This document shows positions 55,925-64,000 of a DNA stretch of 64,000 nt, piece by piece (position 1 is the stretch's first letter; the number at the start of each line of letters is the position of its first letter). The DNA is taken from contig NC_067482.1 of assembly GCF_947179515.1 (NCBI RefSeq), positions 72,579,811-72,643,810 of the forward strand. The letters are read 5' to 3'. The notes beneath the pieces were generated by a model that saw only the letters and a list, made by a program, of their open reading frames with translations, did no database searches and was not told the origin of the DNA. The translations under genes were made by a program, and so were the position numbers. The DNA comes from Apodemus sylvaticus (Eukaryota; Chordata; Mammalia; Rodentia; Muridae).

Positions 55925-56268
55925 CCATAAGCTCATAGATTTGAATGCTTGGCAGCTGGGGGACAGCACTATTTGAAAGGATTAGAAGATATGGCCTTGT
56001 TGGAGGAAGTGTATCACTGGAGGTGGGATTTGAGCTTTTCAAACGCCTGAGCTGGGTCCAGTGTGTCTCTTTGGTCCTGCTGCCTGCAGATTCAGATGGA
56101 GAACTCTCAACTACTTCTCCAGCACCATGTCTGCCACTGTGCTTCCCACCATGATGATAATGGACTAAACCTCTGAAACTGCTTGCAAGCCCCAGTTCAA
56201 TGTTTTTCTTTATAAGAGGTGCTGTGGTCACAGTGTCTCTTCACAGCAATGGAAGAGTGACTGACATC
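55925..56268 (+). mobile_element. MaLR-type LTR, sense (right arm of inverted pair)
   Basis: Reads gatttgaatgcttggcagct, ggccttgttggaggaagtgt, ccatgatgataatggactaa and gtctcttcacagcaatggaa, ending ctgaca. It is the reverse-complement relative of the preceding copy. Confidence 0.65.
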
Positions 56269-56471
56269 ACCCCTGGAGAGAATGTGCGGAGGAGAGTGGG
56301 GAGGAGTCCACCATTAGAAGTCTGATAGAGAAGGGGGTAGGAGGAAACACGGGTGCATAGAATTTAGGAAAAGGAAGATTCTAGAAAGCCCCAGGAATAA
56401 GAAAAGTGGTTGATTGCCTCAAACCTGCTGAGGGATTGTTAGAACCGGGACATCTGTCTCAGGGAGGGTCA
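56269..56471. other. short unique gap
   Basis: No feature recognised. Confidence 0.5.
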
Positions 56472-56873
56472 CTGTTCTAATTGGGGTTACTATCACTGTG
56501 GTGAAATACTATGGTCAAAGGACGAGGGGGTTTATTTGTCTTACACTTCCATATCCTAGCCTACCTCTGAAGGAAGTCAGGGCAGGAACTCAAACTGAGC
56601 AGGAATCTGGAGGCAGGAGTTGAGACAGGGGCCATAGAAGAGTGCTGCATAGTGGTTTCTCCTCATGGCTTGCTCAGCCTGCTTTTGTATAGAACCAACA
56701 ACCACCAGCTGAGGGACGGCACCACCCACAATGGACTGGGCCCTCCCACACCAATCACTAATAAAAAATGTTCTCTAGGCTTCCCTCAGCTGGATCTTAT
56801 GGAGACGTTTTCTCAGTCAAGGTTTCTACCTCTCAGATGACTCTAATTTGTGTCAAGTTAACATAAAACTAGC
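56472..56873 (-). mobile_element. MaLR-type LTR, antisense
   Basis: ggggttactatcactgtggt, tgaaggaagtcagggcagga, gggacggcaccacccacaat and the end tgtcaagttaacataaaac. It is the same sub-type as the copy at 16056. Confidence 0.65.
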
Positions 56874-57099
56874 CATCATGGTCACTGATGTCTGAGCCCT
56901 GGCCAGTCACCCATCTGCTTCTGCCTGCCTGCTGATGGGCTTCCCACAGTGAGTCATGCACAGGCATCAGTGGAGGAAGCAGGGAGAGCAGATGATCTTG
57001 CTTTGCACCCCAACTTTAACCCGCAAGCCTGGAACCTTGGCCAAGTGGTCTAACTCTCAACCACAACGGTAGGTTGTAGATGGAGCCACAACGTACCAC

Positions 57100-57175
57100 T
57101 CAGTGAGCCTTTGCATCATACGTGCCTAGCACACAGTAGGTGCTCGCTAAATGCAGATTGTTAAATGCATGTATG
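57100..57175 (+). repeat. possible L2/MIR 3' end
   Basis: tgcctagcacacagtaggtg and ctcgctaaatgcagattgtt resemble the shared 3' ends of L2/MIR-type elements. Confidence 0.45.
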
Positions 57176-57188
57176 GGAAATGTATCTG

Positions 57189-57378
57189 AATGTGGGTCAG
57201 GAAGCAAGACAGTAAGCAGTGTTCCTCTAAGATTTCTACTTCAAGGTCCTGCTTAACTTCCTGCCCTGACTTCCCTCCATGAATGGATTGTGACCTGGAT
57301 GTCAAATAAATGCTTTCTCTCCCAAGTTGCTTTTGGCCATGGTGTTTATCAGAGCCACAGAAAACAGACTAGCACAGT
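57189..57378 (+). mobile_element. MaLR-type LTR, 3' half, sense
   Basis: cttcctgccctgacttccct, gtcaaataaatgctttctct and ttggccatggtgtttatcag are the sense strand of the sub-type seen antisense at 56472. Confidence 0.6.
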
Positions 57379-57829
57379 GGCAATGTATAAACCTTTGAAA
57401 ATGACCAAAGATACAAGAACAGAGTTCAAAATGAAAAAGAATTACTCAGGGTGACCAGCATCTATCCAGATACCTTCCTCTTCCATATCTCTCCACCGGT
57501 CTGGTATCTCCAGGTGCTAAACAGAGAATTGGTCTGTACGGGTCATGTTTCAGGTAGGAAGCCACGACAACAAGTATTCATAAAGCAACAATAACCACAG
57601 ATGCACAGATGTAGTCGTGTTGCCAGGAGGCACAGCTGAGCTTCCTCTGACCAGGAGTCTGAGCAGCAAAAGTTTGCCCATGTGGTCCCCAGGGTTGACA
57701 CCTGCATGTCATTTGTGTGTGAGCATGCTGTGACTCATCCCTGGCCAGGGGGGATTAAATCTCCCATGGAGGCATCTGTCTACTAAGGGGGTCGGATAAG
57801 ACACTCAGGGAGGGGCTGCCAAGGTCACT
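57379..57829. other. unique intergenic sequence
   Basis: No repeat recognised. It may be the flank of the candidate regulatory element that follows. Confidence 0.5.
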
Positions 57830-58140
57830 GGTTTGTCTGGGTATGGCTTCATCTGGACTTCTCTGCCCTGGAACTTCCGCCCCAGCACGTGCCACCACAC
57901 ACTTGGCCGTGTTTTCCATCACTTCGGCTTGCCGTCAGTCTCCCGTCTTCGGCCGTTAATCATTGATGGCTTATCACGATGGGCATCCGAGATGTTTACC
58001 ATAACAGCTGGATGCAGCTTAATCATTAATGCTGTTTTATTTCACAAGCTCCCAGGTTTATATCTGATCGGATCGGGAGCTGATCTATTGACGAGGCGCA
58101 GTCCACTTGTTCTTTAGACTAGAGAGGCCGAGGAGGCTCA
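57830..58140. promoter_or_regulatory. candidate enhancer with paired HNF1-like sites and a forkhead core
   Basis: Repeat-free and richer in CpG than its surroundings. GTTAATCATTGAT (57955-57967) and CTTAATCATTAAT (58018-58030) each match 11 of 13 bases of the HNF1 palindrome GTTAATNATTAAC. TGTTTAC (57993-57999), a forkhead core, lies between them, and TTATCA (57971-57976), a reverse GATA-type core, follows the first. A 94-codon frame over it has no homologue that I recognise. Assignment as an enhancer is inference. The presumed target would be the downstream gene on this strand, Slc2a9, or Wdr1. Confidence 0.45.
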
Positions 58141-58635
58141 GGGCACAGGTGAGTTAACAATGGGCGCTGACTTTGGGCCGCTTTGGGAGGATTGTGCTAT
58201 TGATGGGAATGTCCAGAGCAACCGGGAGGATTTGACAAAGGAGGGATTTGAGAGCCAGCTTTGCAGGGGTTTGGTAAAAAGTAAGTGAGAATATGCAGAT
58301 AAAGTACTTAGTGTGATGTCTGGCAAGCTTTCTAAAGAAACAGCTGTGGGTGGGTATGGCTGTAGCCATTCCTATGTCACCCTCTCCTGTCTCTCTCTTC
58401 CCTCCTCTTAATTGTCCTCTCCAAATCTTCATAGCCCTTCTGTCTTGTTCTCAAAGTCTCCTATATTCCACATTCATTTCTAGATCCTTGTTTTGCAATT
58501 CACATTAGCATCATGCTAAAGGCAGAAGAAACTAAGCTAAAGGGAGCATTGAACACCAGGAATAAAGCCACACCAAAGTCTGATAATCAGGGAAAGAGTT
58601 CAAGGCCCAGCCTTGAACTTGTATCATGTTTTTTT
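58141..58635. other. intergenic, nothing recognised
   Basis: No clear repeat or gene. Confidence 0.5.
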
Positions 58636-58643
58636 CTCTTTAC

Positions 58644-58694
<51 letters not shown>

Positions 58695-58820
58695 GTCAGA
58701 AGACAACTTTCACAACTTGGTTTTGGGTTCTCTCCCTCCACTGTGTAGGTTGGGGGGCTTGGAATCGCCTTATCAGGCTTGGTGGCAAGCTCCTTCTCAG
58801 CCATCTCACTGGCCCCTGCG
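58636..58820 (-). repeat. B3-like SINE, antisense, with (TG)n
   Basis: (TG)n at 58648-58692, then gtcagaagacaactttcaca, ttggttttgggttctctccc and the head agccatctcactggcccc. Same sub-type as 4345-4480. Confidence 0.7.
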
Positions 58821-59814
58821 GTAGGATTTTCTGTTTGAGCAGCAAGTGTTGGAACCAGCACTTGTCTCTACTCAGCATAGCAGAGCCACATACCCAAATG
58901 GATGGTGTGCAAGACAGTGACACTGGCACTTCCAGGAACGGTGGCCTCTAGGTTGCCTGGCCAGGCGAGGGAAAAAAGTCCACATCCCTTTCTGCTAGTC
59001 TCTGTGGCCTGGCACTGTGGCCAAATGAAGGTCTTGCTTCAGCTGTCTGGGGCTCAGAGCCAGCCTTTGGGACAAGTTGTGTGGGAGACACCACTTCTTC
59101 CGAGTTGCAGTTGTTTTCTTCGTAACAGGGGCCAACCCTGCATGGCTTTGGCTGCAGGATTTCATTAGCAGCTGGAGATAGCAGTGTCAGTAGGATAGCG
59201 CTGGTGTTTTTCTAAACATTTAACAGTGGACCAGACAAGGACATGGTCAGTCCCACTGCAGAGCGGGAGTCCTGGTGTTCTGCTCCTTCCACTGGGCTAT
59301 TAACCCCATAGCTGCTGGATTTTGAGGAGGCCTGATGAAGAGGGGTGTGGGCTGCCATAGTAACTGCTGGCATTCAAAGGACTGGGCCATTCCCCACTGG
59401 AGACAGAGCCTTCTTCTGTATGAGCTAACCTTTTCTCCTGGGCGGGCATTAGCATAGCTTCAGTCTGAATGACAGTTTGGTCACTGCAGGCTGAGAGCAG
59501 GGAGCTGGTACTTTAGTATTGCCTCCAGACAGATCTCATGTTTATCCTGTGGGTTTTACTTGTTTCCTGTTCTACTTAAGCCTTACATAGTTGTTCTGAG
59601 GGCATGCAAAGTTCTCTAGTTCAATACTAAGTGGACTTACTAACATGGTGAGTCACCTTAATCAGCTCTAAGATATCAGCCATTCTACAAAGCCTCCACG
59701 AGCAAGGAGCACCATATCTGCCTGCAGAGGCTGTTTGCTGTGCTCCCAGTGGGGATCACCCTATCACTCTAGATCCTTGACCTTTGCTGTGAACTAGTAC
59801 ATCCCGTGAGGAGC
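58821..59814. other. intergenic, nothing recognised
   Basis: No clear repeat or gene. Confidence 0.5.
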
Positions 59815-59970
59815 TCAACTGATCCTCAGAGCAGCCCCGGGAGGTCACCCTTTCCAGTGGACATGGAGGCACTGAGGAGTCAGGTAATTTTCTGCTAGCT
59901 ACTCAGCTGTGTCAGTTAGAAAGCTGAGGTTAGAACCCCAGGTTTCAGAGTGCGTGCTGCCTGAGGTATA
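59815..59970 (+). repeat. MIR SINE
   Basis: gatcctcagagcagccccgg gaggt, tggacatggaggcactgagg and gaggttagaaccccaggttt follow the MIR consensus order. Confidence 0.75.
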
Positions 59971-60999
59971 AACTCTCAAATATGGCCCAGGACATGCTGG
60001 GTCTGAGGAAAGATGTCATTGGCTCCACAGTGGGTTCTGAAGGGTGAGGAGCCCTTATAGTGTATTCTCCATGGGCAGTGGATTTTGCTGACTTAGCAAT
60101 TCTCCTTCTGTTCCTTGCTGAGGAGGAATAGGAGACAGTCCTAATTGTCTGTGGATGAGGAAGAACCCCAACTCACCACTCACAGCCATCTTGCACAGAT
60201 GCCCAAACTATGACACATAGATTTGTCATCTGTAGAGTTAATGCGTGAGAATTACATGATTTCACACACACACACACAAAAGCAAAAAAAAAAAAATCAG
60301 ATTTTTAAGTATGTTTTAAGTTTTGTGTCAGGCTATACTCATTGCTATCCTAGGATACATGGACCAAAGATTACCTGAGAGAGGGCCAGGAGTATGGCTG
60401 CTTCTAGCATCTTTCCTAAAGAGCGCATATATTCCTCATCCTGTCCTAACACTTACTGGTCCCTCGCAACACAAAAGCCTCAATGTTTCAGACTTGCTAA
60501 GTATCTGTCCACCCTCCCTGGCCCATGGTCCTTCCTCCTAGACCTGTCACGTGTGCTCCCACACCTCTGCCCTCACCCTGCCCTCCACGTCTGAGACTGC
60601 TGCCTACACACTCCAACCTTGACTTCTAGATGACCCCTGTGGGGGTGGCCAGTGTGGGCAGAGCTATGCTCTGACCACAACCAAGGTCACATTTTCTCTA
60701 AGCTATTTCCAAATTAAGCCCACAGCGGATACTGAACTCACTAGTGGCGGATGTAAGGCTGCTCCCAGACTGCTTCACGACACGCGCCCGCGCCAGTTCC
60801 TGCCTTCTCTTTGGTTGACTGATTGCTTCATGATTCATGCTGACACCACTGGGTGATGGAATGCAGACAGAGTGGGTTGGGAGGTAGACTGTACAGGGCA
60901 GCATGTGGAGATGCAGCCGGTCCCAGAACATAAAAGCCGTTCACAGCAGTCGTCCATCTTCCCACTTCCAAATCTGCAACCCTTGCAGTGGCCTTGTTT
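59971..60999. other. intergenic, nothing recognised
   Basis: A short (CA)n and A run lie at 60264-60297. No gene. Confidence 0.55.
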
Positions 61000-61738
61000 C
61001 CTGTCCCTGCACCCTCCCTGCTCTCCTGTCCCTGCATCCTCCATGCTCTCCTGTCCCTGCATCCTCCCTGCCCTCCTATCCCTGCATCCTCCCTGCCCTC
61101 CTATCCCTGTATCCTCCCTGCTCTCCTATCCCTGTATCCTCCCTGCTCTCCTGTCCCTGCATCCTCCCTGCCCTCCTATCCCTGTATCCTCCCTGCCCTC
61201 CTGTCCCTGTATCCTCCCTGCTCTCCTGTCCCTGCATCCTCCCTGCCCTCCTGTCCCTGTATCCTCCCTGCTCTCCTATCCCTGCATCCTCCCTGCTCTC
61301 CTATCCCTGCATCCTCCCTGCCCTCCTATCCCTGTATCCTCCCTGCTCTCCTGTCCCTGCATCCTCCCTGCCCTCCTATCCCTGTATCCTCCCTGCCCTC
61401 CTGTCCCTGTATCCTCCCTGCTCTCCTGTCCCTGCATCCTCCCTGCTCTCCTGTCCCTGCATCCTCCATGCTCTCCTGTCCCTGCATCCTCCCTGCTCTC
61501 CTATCCCTGCATCCTCCCTGCCCTCCTATCCCTGTATCCTCCCTGCTCTCCTATCCCTGCATCCTCCCTGCCCTCCTATCCCTGTATCCTCCCTGCTTTC
61601 CTATCCCTGCATCCTCCCTGCTTTCCTATCCCTGCATCCTCCCTGCTCTCCTATCCCTGCATCCTCCATGCTCTCCTATCCCTGCATCCATCCCTCCTGC
61701 TCTCCTATTCCTGCATCCTCCCCTGCTTACCGGTCCCT
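61000..61738. repeat. 25-bp minisatellite, about 29 copies
   Basis: C/T-rich unit of 25 bp built on ctgtccctgcatcctccctg plus ctctc, with point variants (g/a in cctgtcc or cctatcc, c/t in ctgcatc or ctgtatc, ccctgccc or ccctgctc). No unit carries a stop codon in any + frame. Edges are irregular at 61688 onwards. Confidence 0.97.
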
Positions 61739-61859
61739 GAGTTCTCTCTCCTGGTAGGCTGTCTCAGGAATCCTCCCTCTACACTCTCTCCTTGAGTGAC
61801 ATTTCTTGTTACTCTAATTAAAGACTATTTTTTGTTTTCCATCCTAAGGAGAATCAGAA

Positions 61860-62010
61860 ACAAAACCAGCAGGACAGTCTCTCTACCCTACCCCCTTCCA
61901 GCCCTGCTCTGTCTGGAACACTCCTTTAAGGGATTCAGTCACACAGTTTTGGGGATTGGCAAGTCAGAGATCCACACAGCAAGCTATACATTCCCTCCAG
62001 AACTACTTTT
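61860..62010 (+). repeat. diverged direct repeat, copy 1
   Basis: ccctgctctgtctgg, cactcctttaagggattcag, gttttggggattggcaagtc, gatccacacagcaagctata. It pairs with 62508-62655. It may be part of an unnamed transposable element. Confidence 0.7.
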
Positions 62011-62507
62011 ATTTTCTGTTCATGTGATATGGATACTTTGTCTGCTCCCCACCCCCAAGCCACAAGCTCAGCACCTCTAAATGGAGCTGCTCCTCCACGC
62101 CGCACCCCCACTCCTCCCCTGCCCCAGATCAGACACTTCTAATCTTGTGTAGCTGGAGTAATCAGACAGACACCAGAGCTTAGCCAGGAATCTCCAGGAT
62201 CTTTTCCGTATGCAGCACCCTCAATCCAGCGATCACCACAATGGAGATGCATAGAGGTCACAGTCCTGCAGACCTGATGGAGATTCTGATTCCAAGGGCT
62301 TGTTCTCCCCCACTGAGCACAGGTCTTTCAGACCCTGGCTCTTGCTTAGTCACACAGAGACCATCCCTTAGGCCCCAGGGTCTGCGTGCTGCACACCTTT
62401 GTAGCCAGTCAGGCTTTGTGCCAGAGCGGACAGAGTGGGCTAAGCTATGACTTTCTGGTGTGAGTGGTTGGGGAGAGGAGCAGCCAGGGTTCTTCAGTGA
62501 AACAGAA
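62011..62507. other. spacer between direct repeats
   Basis: No gene. Could be the internal part of a repeat unit that I cannot name. Confidence 0.5.
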
Positions 62508-62655
62508 CAAGCATCGGGACATCCTCTCCACCAGCCTCACATCCCCTGCTCTGTCTGGCTCACTCCTTTTAGGATTGCTTCATGAAGTTTTGGGAACTGA
62601 CAAACCCCAAATCCACACAGCCAGCTACAAATTTACCCCAGCAGTGTTGACTGGT
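62508..62655 (+). repeat. diverged direct repeat, copy 2
   Basis: ccctgctctgtctgg, ctcactccttttaggattgc, gttttgggaactgacaaacc, aatccacacagccagctaca, in the same order as 61860-62010. Confidence 0.7.
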
Positions 62656-63094
62656 GCAGTCCCATTCCAAGACTGGAAACCTGGCAGAACCCCACCCCCA
62701 TGGTGTAATCCTGAGGTGGACCCCCCTTCCTCTTCAGGGCTCCCTTGTTTTTCTCTCAGAGTTGTGAAGTTTCTGGAGAAAGGCACCTGCATCAGAGAGA
62801 GCCATCTGCTTTACTTAAGACTGCTGACGGCAAATGCTGATCAATTGAAAACCACCTTTTTCAGCAACATCTGGGTTGTTCTGCAGATATCCAGCCAGTG
62901 GCACCGTAGACTAGTCATGTTGAGACATAAAATGGGCCATCTCACACAGCAGAGCATCACTGAAGAGGAGACATCCACACCCATAGACACAGACAGAAAG
63001 ACACGGGGGCACTGACAGACACATAGGTGTACACACAGAGACAGACAGACATGTAAACACTGATACAGATAGGTGCATATAACACACAGAGATA
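62656..63094. other. intergenic, nothing recognised
   Basis: An ACAGAC/ACACAG-rich stretch near 62980-63090 leads into the purine tract. No gene. Confidence 0.55.
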
Positions 63095-63300
63095 CACAGA
63101 GAGAAGGAGGAAGGGGAGGGGAGGGAGGGAGAGAGAGAGAGAGAGGAGAGGAAGAGGAGGAGGAAGAAGCGGAGAAGGAAGAGAAGGAGGAGAAGAAGGA
63201 GGAGAAAAGAGGAAGAGGAGGAAGAGGAGGAGGAGGAGGAGAAAAAAGAGAAGGAGGAGGAATGGAGGAAGAGGAGGAGGAGAAGGAAGAGGAGGAGGAG

Positions 63301-63362
<62 letters not shown>

Positions 63363-63375
63363 GGAGGAGGAGGAG
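63095..63375. repeat. (GAGGA)n polypurine tract
   Basis: About 280 bases of nearly pure G and A made of GAG, GGA and GAA triplets. It gives a Glu-rich frame on + and a Pro/Leu-rich frame on -, both artefacts. Triplex-prone. Confidence 0.95.
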
Positions 63376-64000
63376 ACATATACATGCAGAGAGAGGGGTT
63401 TGTGGGGAACTGTCCCTGTGTCTTAGCTTCTCCAGGAATGATACAGTTTTGCTCTGAGGTATCAGTCAGACACAGGTCAGGTTTCCAGGAGGTGGCAGCA
63501 GGTGACAGGGGGGTCTGAATGAGACCAAGTGTTTCCCCCCTTTCAGCCTAAGGTGATGCAGAAAGGTTTGCAAAAGTTTCAGGGAAAACAGGTCCAAGAG
63601 TGGGCCGTGACACCAGTACTGCCATCAGTACAGGGCCTTCAGTGTCCCACGGATACCTGGCTAAGGCAGCTGTGGTGACTTCTGGACCTGAATCCAGTCC
63701 AGGCTCCTGCATCCTGTGAGGAACCTGCTGTTCTCAGGGTGATGGCTTTTATCTTAGGAAGTGGCACATGCTTGCCGTGACTTGGCTTTGGCTGCTCAAA
63801 AATTCAGAAGTTTTTTTAAAAAAAAATATGTATTTCATTACAAAATTAAAGCAATTAAAGTATGTCAGAGGGTAACAGTTTTTTTTCTCCCAGTGAAGAA
63901 AAAGTGGAAAATTATGGAAAAACAAGACAAAAAAGATTAAAATTGCCATAGTATCATGGATTAGGTGACTGCAAGGTTTCTGTTTCTGACCCATCTGTTC
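63376..64000. other. intergenic end, nothing recognised
   Basis: No gene or clear repeat. A/T-rich from 63800. Confidence 0.5.

Noticed and set aside
57833..58117. 94-codon frame over the candidate enhancer
   Set aside because: No homology recognised, not a match to the Slc2a9 N terminus as I remember it, and the motif content fits a regulatory element better.
60872..61795. Frames of 307, 284 and 250 codons on +
   Set aside because: They are the three frames of one 25-bp tandem repeat.
63073..63426. Glu-rich frame on + and Pro/Leu-rich frame on -
   Set aside because: Both are produced by the polypurine tract.
28541..64000. Search for Slc2a9 first exons
   Set aside because: I looked for frames resembling the start of the GLUT9 transporter domain and found none, so no Slc2a9 exon is called. 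Short non-coding 5' exons cannot be excluded.

Overview
The window is rodent nuclear DNA, almost certainly mouse (Mus). It has large introns with GT-AG junctions, and it carries B1, B2 and B3 SINEs, a URR1-like hAT element, many MaLR-type LTR copies, antisense L1 3' ends and long (TG)n microsatellites. No bacterial, phage or organellar feature is present.

Positions 1-28540 hold the 3' part of one gene on the + strand, Wdr1 (actin-interacting protein 1, AIP1). Thirteen coding exons, taken here as exons 3-15, can be placed to the base. Together they encode 560 codons plus a stop. Adding the 46 residues missing at the N terminus gives the family's usual 606 residues. Exons 1 and 2 and the promoter lie upstream of position 1. 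Intron 9 (18172-20198) is not a normal intron. It starts with ATATCCTTT, carries TCCTTAAT 11-18 bases before its end, and ends in AC, so it is a U12-type AT-AC intron of the minor spliceosome. Exons 3-5 add up to 420 bases with both outer edges in phase 0, so they form a cassette that can be skipped in frame. The last exon has two poly(A) signals, at 27899 and 28518.

Positions 28541-64000 contain no gene I can support except a 5'-truncated processed pseudogene of Eef1a1 on the - strand (45420-45950). The rest is intergenic sequence rich in repeats: an inverted pair of TATA-containing LTR-like copies (36870-37440 and 40615-41010), MaLR-type LTR copies in both orientations, a back-to-back LTR palindrome (55591-56268), three minisatellites in the window as a whole (36 bp, 20 bp and 25 bp units) and long polypurine tracts. 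From human synteny the next gene on this strand should be Slc2a9 (urate transporter), so this block is probably its upstream region. I did not find any Slc2a9 exon here.

The most interesting non-genic segment is 57830-58140. It is unique and CpG-rich for its surroundings, with two 11/13 matches to the HNF1 palindrome and a forkhead core between them. It is a candidate liver/kidney-type enhancer. The 20-bp minisatellite at 38703-38922 appears to have been born inside an LTR copy, because its unit resembles the homologous spot in sister copies.
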